In this document: piece by piece, positions 1 through 9,845 of the stretch | Layout: every line of letters begins with the position of its first letter | Numbering within the stretch: position 1 is the stretch's first letter | Assembly (NCBI RefSeq): GCF_018777385.1 | Contig: NZ_JAFJYB010000002.1 | Location: 372,001 to 436,000, forward strand | Direction: 5' to 3' | Origin: Candidatus Symbiopectobacterium endolongispinus | GTDB taxonomy: Bacteria > Pseudomonadota > Gammaproteobacteria > Enterobacterales > Enterobacteriaceae | Length of the DNA: 64,000 nt | Position numbers and translations under genes: made by a program | The notes under the pieces: generated by a model | Database searches by the model: none | What the model saw: the letters and a program-made list of their open reading frames with translations, nothing else | What the model was told of the DNA's origin: nothing

Positions 1-624
1 AACAATGGCATGCTCACCGGTGCCTTTCTGCGGCACGATCAACCGCGCCTGCGCCAGAGTTTCAAAGCTCAGCGTTTTGTGCTGCGCCAACGGATGATTG
101 CTCGCCATCACGGCCACCAGTTGATCTTCATACAGCACCTGATGCGCAAACAGCGGATCGTCCTGATAGTCGGCAAACGGTGTAGAATAGGAGAAATGGA
201 GATCGCCGTTACGCACCTTTTCTAACAGATCCATGCTGACACCGTCGATAAATGACATCTCAATGTTAGGATAGCGCCGTTGAAACTGGCTAAAGATTTC
301 GTAATGCCGCAGACGATTGAATATCGGAAGAACACCGACTAACAATGCACCATCATGGCTGTCTTCATAACCACGAATAAATTGCTCAATATCGTAATAT
401 TCTCTAATTATACCCCGTATTTTTTTTGGCAAATGCCTTACCAAAAGGAGTCAGGGAAAATTGGCGCGTCGTGCGATTTATCAGTTTTCTTTCTGTTTCC
501 TGCTCCAGGAGCGCTATCTCCTGCGAAAGAAACGCCTGGGAAATTTCAGCGTTTTCGCTGCTTTAGTGAAGCTACCGATGCGAATCAGCTCATGATAGTA
601 GACAAGGCGCTTAATATTTATCAT
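1..624 (-). pseudogene. LysR-family regulator, 3' end outside window, frameshifted
   Basis: Reading from an ATG at 624, the first residues (MINIKRLVYYHELIRIGSFT) are the winged helix-turn-helix start of a LysR-type regulator. The reading frame then breaks twice. Near 548 one G is missing in the recognition-helix region. At 420-427 a run of eight T (A8 in the gene) has one base too many. Corrected for both, the protein continues through the linker and into the effector-binding domain and runs off the left edge. It is transcribed away from the esterase and respiratory cluster to its right, the usual arrangement for a LysR gene and its target. As written, only about 30 residues would be made in frame. 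Family assignment is firm; the ligand is unknown. Confidence 0.8.
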
Positions 625-1018
625 TGATGCCTTAATTTATAATTAATAGATATAACTATTATATTAACACACAAAAAACAAATGTGACAAGAGACACAAA
701 TAGCATGTTGCCGAACGTGCTTAAATGAATTCCGCTTAACAAAACAATATATATTATTTATATGTGAATGCCAGGTTGCATAAATGGCACGGGGAACGTG
801 CATCTCAATAAAACGATGTTAGCAGCATAAAGCTATTTTTCATTATTCACGTTATGCACACGCGTGTGCGCAAAGACACATTGCTGCATTCATCTGCGAA
901 AAAGGTATTCGCCTCTTTACGCGAATAGCGTCAACCTCTTTTTTGGATGCGCTATTCACGCGCGCCCTATTTCTGTGGTTACAGGGGTTGGGAAATAATG
1001 CTTGTTAATCACTAAGGA
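625..1018. other. AT-rich divergent intergenic region with inverted repeat
   Basis: This 394-base gap lies between the LysR start and the esterase start and contains no credible gene. It holds an inverted repeat, GCGAATAGCG at 921-930 against CGCTATTC at 950-957 with a T-rich loop. This could be a terminator-like hairpin or an operator. Promoters for both flanking genes must lie here, but no single -35/-10 pair stands out. Confidence 0.4.
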
Positions 1019-1996
1019 ATGATGATGTCTACCAACAATAAATCGATGGCGCTGTGCCTGCCTTGTACCTTAGGTTGCTTACCCGCTACTGCCGCTATCG
1101 CGGATGCGCCGTTACATACGTTGTCCATAAAGAAGAGTGTTCCATCGGTAAAATTGATCTCCAACGTGGTTTTCTCTCAGGTGCAAATGCGCGGCTATTC
1201 TAACGTGGCGCTGAAAATGGATATTTTGCAGCCTGAATAGCCCAAAGCCCTGCCCGCCGTGCTGTTTGTCACTGGCGGTGGTTTTATCAACGCCAACAAG
1301 GATAACTACGTTCAGCAGCGCCTGGCGATGGCCGAGGCAGGCTATGTGGTTGCCAGCATGGAATATCGTGTAGCACCGACCGTGCTGTTTCCCGCACCGC
1401 TTGAAGATGTGAAATCAGCGGTGCGTTACCTGCGGGCACAGTCAGGGAAATTTGGCATTGACGGCGCGCATCTTGCGGTATTCGGCGCGTCCGCTGGCGG
1501 CTATCTGGCTGCCTTTACCGGCACATCGAACGGCGACAAACAGTTTGATAAAGGGGAAAATCTGGATCAAAACAGTCAGGTTCAGGCCGTGATCGATTTC
1601 TACAGACTCTCCGATTTACTACGCGTTGGCGAAGGCTTCCCCGATGATGTGGTACAAAAACACACCTCCGCGTCAGCAACCGAGGCTATTTGGGTGAACG
1701 GCACTTCCGTGTTCAACTATGGCGGCCCGATAACACGCTATCCTGAACACGCTGCCGCCGCTAACCCCATCAATTACATTAACAGCAATACTCCTACGTT
1801 CCTGATTATGCACGGTACCAAGGACACCATTGTCTCGCCGCGCCAAACGGAAATACTGCATCAGGCATTATTACAAAAAGGCATTGATTCTACGTATTAC
1901 TCGGTGAACAACGCACAGCACGGCGGTGATTACTGGATGCAGCCAGAGATCATGAAAATTGTGATCCAGTTCTTGGATAAGCATTTAAAGGGCTAA
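1019..1996 (+). pseudogene. Secreted alpha/beta-hydrolase (esterase/lipase family), amber-interrupted
   Basis: The gene encodes a roughly 325-residue alpha/beta hydrolase of the carboxylesterase/BD-FAE type. It has a signal-peptide-like N-terminus ending in ATAAIADA. The nucleophile elbow GASAGG, an HGTKD segment carrying the acid and the final AQHGGD histidine region are all present, so the Ser-Asp-His triad is complete. An in-frame TAG at 1238-1240 separates the first 73 codons from the rest; the frame is unchanged on both sides, so one substitution explains it. The segment after the stop keeps the oxyanion region (VTGGGF) and all catalytic residues but has lost the signal peptide. A palindromic hairpin follows the stop codon. 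It is divergent from the LysR gene, so it may be that regulator's target. Substrate unknown. Confidence 0.8.
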
Positions 1997-2027
1997 TATT
2001 CACAATACTTTAACATATTCCTCACCT

Positions 2028-2058
2028 GCGCGCCTGAATATTCAGGCGCGCTTTCCCC
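2028..2058 (+). terminator. Perfect 24-base palindrome after esterase gene
   Basis: GCGCGCCTGAATATTCAGGCGCGC at 2028-2051 is a perfect GC-rich palindrome, 32 bases downstream of the esterase stop and followed by a short TTT. It probably acts as a terminator, although the T run is weak. Confidence 0.5.
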
Positions 2059-2548
2059 CGTAAACGCTGATACTCTCACATCACAGTTTTCATCATTATT
2101 TATAAGCCGATCACACTATTCCCCGTTGATAAAAATGATTCTCAATTGACTCTATTACATTATTTACTTTTCATTCACAGTCGCTCATGATATTTAATTA
2201 CACGCTATATTTATCTTCCTGAAATTTATAATAAATCCAGATAACTTTTATATTAATCTTCAAACCCGCAAATGTGATTTACTGCACACTCTAATCACTA
2301 TGAGGTATGGTCAAATAAAACCCATAGGAAGCTCATGGTTTACGTGCGTCTTATATTTTTTATCGATAAAAAATTTCTGATGCCTGCTGGGTACCGATAT
2401 AAAAAAGTTTTTGTTCACTGTCTCAGGGGAGTTCTTCCACACTGCGTCGCAACGAATCAGACATTACAAAAGCCAATCACCCGACGATTTTTCGGTACCG
2501 ACATCAGCATGACTACATCAACTAGCATTCAATACTGAAGGTGATGTT
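2059..2548. other. AT-rich leader region of the respiratory cluster
   Basis: This gap is very AT-rich between about 2080 and 2340. It contains a CRP-like site (listed separately) and a weak Fur-like stretch around 2130-2150. An open frame at 2335-2538 has no recognisable product and is more likely leader sequence. AGGTGA just before 2549 is the ribosome-binding site of the ferredoxin gene. Confidence 0.4.
2273..2288 (+). promoter_or_regulatory. CRP-like binding site
   Basis: TGTGATTTACTGCACA matches the TGTGA-N6-TCACA CRP pattern with one mismatch in the second half-site. It lies about 260 bases upstream of the ferredoxin gene that opens the respiratory cluster. CRP control would suit an anaerobic respiration operon, but the call rests on the motif alone. 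Confidence 0.4.
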
Positions 2549-3262
2549 ATGGAAGATCATCCCCGCCGCCGATTTCTTGCCTACATGGGGAGTGCCATTT
2601 TTGTGACTGGCAGTTCCTCATTGGCATTAGCAAATGAGGCTGCACCGCAAAACGCAACACCCGCTACCGGCGCTCCGAAAGGGGTACGTTATGGCATGCC
2701 GCACAACGAGTCACTGTGTATCGGCTGTAAAGCCTGTATCGGTGCCTGTAAAGAGACCAACAATGTCCCCGATAGCGTTACCCGCCTCGAGATCCTGACC
2801 TAGGTTAATATTCCACGCACTTCGACCAGTCGTGCTGTACGCCAATATTTCCGTAAATCCTGTCAGCATTGCGAAAACCCGCCGTGCGTTTCCGTGTGCC
2901 CGACCGGCGCTTCCTTTAAGGATGCGCTTACCGGCATCGTCGACGTCAATGACAAGCGCTGCGTAGGCTGCCGCTATTGCATCGCGGCCTGCCCTTACCA
3001 CGTACGCTTTATCAACCCAGTGACCAATACCGCCGATAAGTGTAACTTCTGCCGTGAGACCAATCTGGCCGCAGGCAAAAAACCAGCCTGCGTCGAGATC
3101 TGTCCGACCCACGCACTGGTGTTCGGTGATTTGAACGATCCGGCCAGCGATATTTCTCAAATGATCCTCGCGAACCCGACCTATCGCTCCAAAGTGTATC
3201 TGGGTACCGAACCGCAGCTCTATCGCATTCCTGGCAAACGCGGGGTAATCGACAATGCTTAA
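2549..3262 (+). pseudogene. NrfC-like Tat-exported 4Fe-4S ferredoxin subunit, amber-interrupted
   Basis: The product resembles NrfC/TtrB-type electron-transfer subunits. It has a twin-arginine leader (RRRFLAYMG then a hydrophobic stretch ending ALA), a first cluster motif CIGCKACIGAC, and further motifs CQHCENPPCVSVCP, CVGCRYCIAACP and CNFC-C-C. Together these give the sixteen cysteines expected for four 4Fe-4S clusters. Length is 237 codons, normal for the family. A TAG at 2801-2803, in frame, cuts the protein after 84 residues, between clusters one and two. The stop codon region overlaps the start of the NrfD-like gene by 8 bases, so the two are translationally coupled. In the family this subunit passes electrons between a quinol-oxidising membrane protein and a periplasmic reductase. 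Confidence 0.85.
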
Positions 3263-4218
3263 TGCTTTCCACTTCGACACGCTGGTATGGGACTGGCCCA
3301 TTGCCATCTATCTGCTTTTGGTGGGCATTTCCGCTGGCATGATCACCCTGACGATGCTGCTGAAATATTATGTGCCCGCAGAGTACAGCGGTAAAAACCC
3401 TATCGTTATCGCGACGGCGATCGTGGCACCGTTGTCGGTGATGGTCGGTCTGATTATTCTGATCTTCCACCTGACTCGCCCGATGACCTTCTGGTATCTG
3501 ATGGTCTTCTATAAACCCTGGTTCCATCATGTCGCTCGGTGTGATGCTGTTTCAGGTCTACTTCGTGTTTATCATCCTGTGGCTGGTCAGCCTGTACCGC
3601 GATGAACTCCTGACGCTGGTGAGCAAGTTCAACAACGGTGGCCTGCTCTCTCTGGTGCGTAACCTGAGTGCCATTATCCAGAAACGTATCAGTTGGTTTG
3701 AAAACACGCTGTTGGTGTTGGCAATCCTGTTGGGCTGCTATACCGGTTTCCTGCTGTCAGCGCTCAAATCTTTCCCGATGTTGGACAACCCGGTACTGCC
3801 GGTGCTGTTTCTTGCCTCGGGCACCACGTCAGGCATTGCGGTCGCGCTGTTGGCCGGTGCTTTTAATCGCCGGTTTATTGCTGAACACAAGGGCACTCTG
3901 CATTTCATCCACAAGATTGAAAATCCGGTGGTGTTCGCATAGATCTTCTTATTGTTCGGCTTCTTTGTCGGATTGCTGTTGGGCGGCGGTCAGAAAACCC
4001 TGTCGGCACATAACGCACTGACCGGATTCTGGGGCGGCGTATTCTGGATTGGGGTCATCAGCGTGGGCATTGCGGTTCCGCTTATTGCCTGGTTCCTTAA
4101 GAGCTACGACAGTGCACCAAGCCGCAAGCAAATGGCGTTTATGGCAGGTCTCAGTCTGCTCGGTGTGTTCCTGCTGCGTATGTTTGTAATGTACGCCGGC
4201 CAGATGACAGTAGCCTAA
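3255..4218 (+). pseudogene. NrfD-like quinol-oxidising membrane protein, two lesions
   Basis: This is a polytopic membrane protein of the NrfD/PsrC family, about 320 residues, the usual length. It begins in the MLNAFHFDTLVWDWPIAIYL style with repeated hydrophobic helices. Family members anchor the ferredoxin subunit and transfer electrons from the quinol pool. Two defects are visible. An extra A in TATAAACCC near 3512 shifts the frame in the middle of the third helix. A TAG at 3940-3942 interrupts the C-terminal third. Both surrounding frames keep clear NrfD-type sequence, so the gene decayed recently. It overlaps the ferredoxin gene upstream and ends 3 bases before the MFS gene, indicating one operon. 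Confidence 0.8.
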
Positions 4219-4221
4219 ACC

Positions 4222-5599
4222 ATGAAGACGTCGTGGGCTCTGTTCTGGATTGCATCCATCACTTTTTTTATGCAATCCGTCGACACGACGATGCTGTATA
4301 TCGCACTGCCAGCCATTACGGAGGCGCTCCACCAACCGGTGCTGCATATGGAGCTGATCGTTATCTCCTATGTTGTCACCGTGGTGGCTTTCACCCCCGT
4401 TAATGGCTGGATGGCAGAGCGACTGGGTGAACGCAACACCTACCTTGTCGCCATCGCCATTTTTATGACCGGCTCGCTGCTGTGCGTCACTGTGACGTCT
4501 ATCGTCAGCCTGAGCACGTTTCGGTTTATGCAAGGGATCGGCGGCGCGTTGATGCTGCCGATAATCAGAACCATCATTTTGAGGACCACGCCAGATACCA
4601 TGAAACTCCTATTCCTCAACCGCATTACCCTACTGGGGTTACTGGGCACCATGATTGGCCCAGTTGTGGGGAGTTTGATGGTCAATGTACTGTCGTGGCG
4701 TCTGATCTTCGTACTTAATATTCCTCTGTGCCTGATGTGTCTGTGGCTTGCCAGAACGCATATTCCCGCCAGTATGCAGGTTCCACATTTTCGCGGAGAC
4801 ACTTACAAACTGATGCTGCTGGTCGGTATGCTGTTCCTGGGCACCTTTCTGCTGATAGCGATGCCAAAAAAACATCATCGGCCTCCCACTGAGCGCCGCA
4901 TTGGCCCTCAGCGGATTCGGCCTGGCATTCCTCTATTTCAAACGGGATATGCTTACCGCGCGGCCTCAACCGCGTGAAAACCTGTTTACCATTAAAACGT
5001 TTTCCATCGGCGTGACCAGCGGTATCGTCACGCGCATTTTACTCTCTTCAATTCCGGTGGTGATGTCGCTGATGCTGCAAACCCAATTAGCGTATGACCC
5101 CGCTACCGTCAGCTTGATTTTGCTGCTGTTTTCCAGCGGTGCTCTGCTCTCTAAACTGGGCTTTGAACCACTGATCAAACGGATTGGCTACCGCAAGCTG
5201 CTGCTGCACACCACGGTCTTTACCTCACTGTGTATTTTTGCCATGGGTGCCGCAGTGTAGGAGAACGCCACCATCTTCATCGGTATTATTGCAGTGTTGC
5301 TCGGCATTTTGATTTCGACGCTACATTCCGCAGAGAGCACACTGGCCTTCAGCAACCTGAGTCACCATACCTATAACAACGACAATAATATTATGACGGT
5401 GACTCAGTTGCTCTCCATTATGGTAAGCATGGCGTTAACCTTTCCCATGCTGCGTTTTCTTACCCGCATGGAGAGCACTATTAATTTAAACAGCTCCAGC
5501 TTGTTATTTATTTTACTCGGTATCGGATTACCCATTTGTTGCTTTATATTCATGCATCTTAATGAAGATGACGGCCATCATTTTATTCATGGGAGATAA
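4222..5599 (+). pseudogene. MFS multidrug-type transporter (DHA2/EmrB-like), broken
   Basis: A 14-helix-type major facilitator starts at 4222, three bases after the NrfD-like stop. The motif A region (GWMAERLGERN) and the motif C-like segment (TMIGPVVGSLMV) are present. An A7 run at 4866-4872 carries one extra base and shifts the frame after about 215 codons. The correct frame resumes around 4880. A TAG at 5258-5260 then cuts it again. The remaining sequence to 5599 is good hydrophobic MFS sequence. Its place inside an electron-transfer operon is unusual and suggests it once carried the reductase substrate or product, but its sequence looks more like the drug exporters. Confidence 0.75.
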
Positions 5600-5675
5600 A
5601 GGAGAGCACACGCAATAATTTTCCCCGTTCAATATTACATTGAATATTTATACACTTTTTATTGGAACCGTTGAT

Positions 5676-6023
5676 ATGAAAACATTTCAGGGTACGGCAG
5701 CTTTTTGTCTGCTGATTGCATCAAGCTTCGCTTTTGCAGACGGCGATTTTAAAGCAGGCACCTATTCTTCCGCCAGCACCGGTATCGGTGGTGACGTGAC
5801 TGTTACACTCGATGTGGATGCACAAGGAAAAATCAATAAAGCCACGGTTGACGCGCTTTCTGAAACCCCAGAAGTGGGCGGGGAAGCGGCAAAAGTGTTG
5901 GCTAAAAGCTTCGTTGAAAAACAGAGTGTCAACATTGATGGCGTGTCTGGCGCTACCTTAACCAGCGAAGCTGCATTAGAAGCGGCGGGTAACGCTTATA
6001 ATCAAGCAAAAGTCACTAAATAA
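5676..6023 (+). CDS. Periplasmic FMN-binding domain protein
   Basis: This is a 115-residue exported protein with a typical Sec signal peptide (MKTFQGTAAFCLLIASSFAF, cleaved after AFA). The mature part is a single FMN-binding domain of the NqrC/RnfG/urocanate-reductase type. The VSGAT motif near the C-terminus is where these domains carry FMN covalently attached through threonine. The ATG at 5676 is preferred over an in-frame ATG at 5640 because the signal peptide begins there. It is intact and lies between the MFS gene and the FAD flavoprotein. It probably supplies the FMN domain that is fused to the flavoprotein in related fumarate and urocanate reductases. Confidence 0.85.
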   Translation: MKTFQGTAAFCLLIASSFAFADGDFKAGTYSSASTGIGGDVTVTLDVDAQGKINKATVDALSETPEVGGEAAKVLAKSFVEKQSVNIDGVSGATLTSEAALEAAGNAYNQAKVTK

Positions 6024-6242
6024 CTGTTATTTATTTCTCGCAGCCTCGCTGCAAAATGAACATTTAAATTAAACATCCATGCTGAATAATATCGGCAGGA
6101 TAGCGACTACGCGTTATTTCTTTTTTACCTTAAAAAGGATAACGCGAGCATGGCCCCCTTTTGCCAAAAACAAGTTGGGGAATAATAAGAGTAAAACCAT
6201 CGCATCAATATTTTTATTACAACCATTGAGAGTGGAGAGTAT

Positions 6243-7749
6243 ATGAAAATAGTCAGGAGAACGCTGATTGCAGCCGCCTGTTTATCCCTGTTGAGTACCG
6301 GCGCTGTCAATGCAGAAACTATCGTAAAAACGGCTGACGTGGTGATTATCGGTGCCGGGGCTTCAGGCACATCCGCCACCATGGCCGCAGCCGAAAAAGG
6401 CGCGAAAGTGATTCTGTTGGAAAAACAAGGTGTGGTCGGCGGCACCAGGAATTTTGCGGAAGGGATCTTCGCCGCAAACAGTTCCATGCAAAAACGTCAG
6501 GGGATTATCGTTACCCCAGACATGGCGTTCAAAACCATCATGGAATACAGCCACTGGCTGGCTAACCCGTTCGTGGTTCGCGCGTTTGTTAACCGTTCTG
6601 CCGATACCATCGAATGGGTGAAATCCAAGGGTATCAAGTTCGAATACATCGGTCCTGGGGGGGGGGGCAGGCTGGATGTTGACCTGGCACGTTATTGACG
6701 GACCGGGCCATGGTCGTTTCCTGATCAAAACCTTCCATGAGCAGTTTAAAAACATGGATGTCACCACAATGGTGAAAACCGCCGGTAAAGACCTGATCGT
6801 GAAAGACGGCAAAGTCACCGGCGTGACGGCGCAAGACGAGCAAGGCAACACCATCCAGATCGATGCCAAAGCGGTTACCGTCGCCACCGGTGGTTATGCC
6901 AACAACAAAGAGATGCTGCAAAAATACGTCGCCTTCCCAGATACCATCATGATTGGCAACGTCGGTAAAGATAGAGACGGGATCAAAATGGCCCGGAAAG
7001 CCGGCGCCAAAGATGAAGGAATGGGCGTACTGCAAGCTTACCGCCCTGGCCTGCCAGACTACGCACCAAACTCCCACATGCTGGCCGCTGCACGCCAACC
7101 TTATCTTTGGGTAGATACCCATGGCCGTCGTTTTACCGATGAATCCAACGTGATTATTTGGCCTCACTCCGTTAATGCGTTCTCCAAAGCTGGCGGCATC
7201 ATGTACTCCATCTTTGATGAAACCTCACGTAAACATTACGTGAACGACGGGATCGACGTACCGATCGGTGAATGGGTTATCGCTAACACCAAACTCACCA
7301 AGTTTGATGAAGAGCTCCAGAAAAACCGCGGCTTTGTCTACAAGGCACAAACGCTGGACGCACTGGCTAAAGCCATGGGCGTTGACGCCAGCGTGCTGAA
7401 AGAGACTATCGATCAGAACAACGTCTTTGTCGCGCAAAAACGTGATGAAGTGTTCAACAAGAACATGGATTACCTGCGTCCGGTGAAAACCGGGCCGTTC
7501 TATGCTGTTAAAATGCAGCCTGCCGCACTCGGCACGCTGGGCGGCGTGAAAATTAACGAGAAGATGCAGGCCATCAACAAGGACGGCAATGCCATCCCAG
7601 GCCTGTATGTCACCGGTAATGACGCAGGCGGCATGTACGGCGACAATTACGATCTGCTGTTAGGCGGTGGCGCCTTCGGTTTTGCCATGAACTCAGGCCG
7701 TATTGCCGCAGAAAGTGCGTTGGATTACATGCACTTCAAAAAACAATAA
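6243..7749 (+). pseudogene. Periplasmic FAD flavoprotein reductase (flavocytochrome c / fumarate-urocanate reductase family), G-tract frameshift
   Basis: The gene encodes a 501-codon exported flavoprotein: signal peptide ending GAVNA, the dinucleotide-binding motif GAGASGTSATMAAAEKGA, a GTRNFAEGIFAANS segment, and the C-terminal FAD motif with GLYVTGNDAGGMYGDNYD. It belongs to the fumarate reductase/succinate dehydrogenase flavoprotein family used by Shewanella-type soluble reductases. A run of eleven G at 6657-6667 puts the N-terminal 140 residues out of frame with the remaining 357. Ten G would read through as GPGGGAGWML. A good ribosome-binding site (GTGGAGAG) precedes 6243. With the FMN protein, ferredoxin and NrfD-like protein it forms a plausible quinol-linked periplasmic reductase. 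Substrate unknown. Confidence 0.85.
6657..6667 (+). repeat. G11 mononucleotide tract inside flavoprotein gene
   Basis: Eleven consecutive G lie within the coding region at codons 139-142 of the flavoprotein. The length is one base off the reading frame. Tracts of this length slip easily in replication and are also a classic place for sequencing error. Confidence 0.9.
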
Positions 7750-7760
7750 TACTGCTCGCC

Positions 7761-7789
7761 AGCAACCTGCGCCTTTGGGGCAGGTTGCT
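7761..7789 (+). terminator. Strong hairpin after flavoprotein gene
   Basis: AGCAACCTGC at 7761-7770 pairs perfectly with GCAGGTTGCT at 7780-7789, twelve bases after the stop codon. No T run follows, so it may be a transcript-end stabiliser or a weak terminator. Confidence 0.5.
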
Positions 7790-7826
7790 GAAAAACCTAT
7801 CTAAAACAGTAACGTCCACCACCTCT

Positions 7827-7908
7827 GTCATTCCCACGAAAACGGGAATCTCTTGCAGAAGAAACGCGCTTATCCTTACAGAGATCCCAGGCTTTCGCCG
7901 AGGATGAC
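7827..7908 (+). repeat. Dispersed palindromic repeat, copy 1
   Basis: This 82-base element starts GTCATTCC and ends GGATGAC. It is made of two imperfect hairpins (CCCACGAAAACGGG and the CAGGCTTTCGCCG side). A second copy with the same ends and the central AACGCG core lies at 52963-53043. It looks like a family of intergenic palindromic elements. Confidence 0.65.
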
Positions 7909-7950
7909 AAAGAGTAAAGTGACTTTGTCGCAGTCTGATTGCTCTTTTCC

Positions 7951-8589
7951 CTACCCCGCCTTACGAAACGTCAGATTAAACCGGTAATCTTCCGTTCCTG
8001 CTTTGATGGCCTGCACACCGTGAAAACGCAGGCGTGACGGTCCGCCCCACACCAGCACATCGCCATGCGTCAGCGGGATACGCTGCACAGCATCGCTGCG
8101 CTGCATACCGCCAAACTGGAAGATGGCCGGTAACCCGAGCGACACGGAAACAATCGGCTGGGAAAAATCCCGTTCATTTTTATCCTGATGCAATGACATC
8201 CGGCTGCCCACCGCATAGTGGTTCATCAGGCAAGCATCGGCAACAAAGTCAGGAAACCCCGCCTCGTGCGCGGCCTGTTGCGCCAGTTGAGCAAACAGCA
8301 CCGGCATCGCGGGCCAGGGCGCTCCCGTGAGGGGATCATGGCGCGAATAACGATAACCCAGCACATCAGTCACCCAGCTCAGTGAGCCACAATTTCTCAT
8401 GGCGGCCGACATGACAAAACCGCCCGGCGTGGTCATCTGTCGAAACGGTGCCACGCGCGTCAGTTGGTCAATCATCCGCATTAACGCTGGCGCACACTCA
8501 GTGGCGAACCCGCGCAGCACCACTGCGCCGGGTGCCAGCATCTGGCTCCAGAGCGGAGTGCCCTCGTGCGCGAACAGATCATCCGTCAT
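7951..8589 (-). CDS. alkB: Alpha-ketoglutarate-dependent DNA dealkylase AlkB
   Basis: AlkB removes methyl groups from 1-methyladenine and 3-methylcytosine in DNA by oxidative demethylation with Fe(II) and 2-oxoglutarate. The 212-residue product is close in length to E. coli AlkB. It contains FRQMTTPGGFVMS, the iron-binding HxD motif in SLHQDKNE, the distal histidine in LRFHGV, and the 2-oxoglutarate-binding RFNLTFRKAG end. The start at 8589 (MTDDLFA) matches the family; an upstream extension to 8847 is only the overlapping frame of ada. It overlaps the ada stop by 11 bases, so the two are one operon, as in other enterobacteria. Intact. Confidence 0.95.
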   Translation of the reverse strand: MTDDLFAHEGTPLWSQMLAPGAVVLRGFATECAPALMRMIDQLTRVAPFRQMTTPGGFVMSAAMRNCGSLSWVTDVLGYRYSRHDPLTGAPWPAMPVLFAQLAQQAAHEAGFPDFVADACLMNHYAVGSRMSLHQDKNERDFSQPIVSVSLGLPAIFQFGGMQRSDAVQRIPLTHGDVLVWGGPSRLRFHGVQAIKAGTEDYRFNLTFRKAG

Positions 8590-9676
8590 GAGATTTCTTT
8601 GCCTCGCTCTCCAGCAGTTGGCGTTTACGCGCGATGCCCCACCGATAGCTCGACAATGCCCCATCGGTGCGAATAACCCGATGGCAAGGAACAATAACCG
8701 CCAGGCGGTTGGCAGCGCAAGCGCCAGCCACCGCGCGCACCGCGTCCGGCTGACCAATTTTTTCGGCAACATCGCGGTAGCTGAGCGTGGTTCCCCGAGG
8801 AATGTCTCGCAGAGCCTGCCAGACACGCAGTTGAAACGCAGTGCCACGAATATCGAGCGGTAACGTCAACGGCGCGCCCGGTGAATCAATAGCGCGGATG
8901 ACCAGCGCCATGCGTTGCTCAAACGCCGCATCACCTTCAACCAACGTCGCATTGACAAACAGAGAGTACAGCTCGTTTTTCAATGCAGTGGCATCATCCC
9001 CCAGTAAAACAGCGCAGACCCCGCGCTCACTCTCCGCCACCAGCACAGCCCCCAGCGAACACGAGCCAATAGCAAAATAAATCGTCATGCCCTGCCCCTT
9101 GTGTTTAAAACTGCGCTGCAGCATGCCCAGCAGTTGATGAGATTCCTGATAAAACTGCTCGCTGGAATGAAAACCCGCCGCCAATGCGGCTTGCGTTACC
9201 GGCACCTTACCGTTCAGCAAGGCGCGCACACGCTGACCACGCAACGCGGTAGCATAACGTTTTGGTGTTACGCCAACCTGGGCTTTAAACAGCCGGTGAA
9301 AATGGTAGGGGCTGATACCCACAGCCTTTGCCACTTGCGCCAATATCAGTGATGTCTCGGCCTGCGCCATCAGTTGGTAGGCGTGCTCAATAGCCGCACA
9401 TTGCCGCTGTTCACGAGACGGATTTCCTGGGCGGCAGCGTTTGCAGGGCCGGAACCCGGCCTGCTGCGCCGCATCCGCATCCACAAAGAACTGCACGTTT
9501 TCCCGCAGCGGCAATCGGGACGCACAAGAAGGCATGCAAAATATCCCCGTGGTTTTAACACAATAGACAAAACGACCATCAGCCTGTTTATCGCGTCTGC
9601 ACAGGGCATCCCACCATGTATTTTCACGTAGAACACGTTCTTCCTCAGGAAAAGCGCGTGCGTTTGTCGACATCAC
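8579..9676 (-). CDS. ada: Ada methyltransferase and regulator of the adaptive response
   Basis: Ada repairs O6-methylguanine and methylphosphotriesters and, once methylated, activates its own operon and alkA. The 365 residues hold, in order, the N-terminal zinc domain with four cysteines (CMPSC and CKRC), an AraC-type helix-turn-helix pair (ISPYHFHRLFKAQVGVTPK onward), and the C-terminal methyltransferase with the acceptor cysteine in VPCHRVIR. All catalytic residues are present. It is followed by alkB with overlapping ends and faces an AlkA-like glycosylase across a 170-base gap, the natural site for Ada-binding promoters; an AAGCGCA element lies at 9766-9772. Intact. Confidence 0.95.
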   Translation of the reverse strand: MMSTNARAFPEEERVLRENTWWDALCRRDKQADGRFVYCVKTTGIFCMPSCASRLPLRENVQFFVDADAAQQAGFRPCKRCRPGNPSREQRQCAAIEHAYQLMAQAETSLILAQVAKAVGISPYHFHRLFKAQVGVTPKRYATALRGQRVRALLNGKVPVTQAALAAGFHSSEQFYQESHQLLGMLQRSFKHKGQGMTIYFAIGSCSLGAVLVAESERGVCAVLLGDDATALKNELYSLFVNATLVEGDAAFEQRMALVIRAIDSPGAPLTLPLDIRGTAFQLRVWQALRDIPRGTTLSYRDVAEKIGQPDAVRAVAGACAANRLAVIVPCHRVIRTDGALSSYRWGIARKRQLLESEAKKSHDG

Positions 9677-9845
9677 TCACCTCGCAGTCTCTGGTCACAA
9701 CAGAGATCACACCCTACAGATTACGTCTGGTGAATACCTGACTGATTCTTGCTTTCTCATTCCAGAAGCGCATCGCAGGGTGACAACCCTGATTCACTCT
9801 TTTATGCTGAAAGCCCCCCTTTTTCTCTCACGTTCAGGATCAAGT

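Noticed and set aside
2335-2538. Open frame of 67 codons before the NrfC-like gene
   Set aside because: No recognisable sequence, no ribosome-binding site; low-complexity AT-rich leader region is the better reading.
7951-8847. Longer AlkB start at 8847
   Set aside because: The extra 86 residues are the overlapping frame of ada; family alignment starts at 8589.
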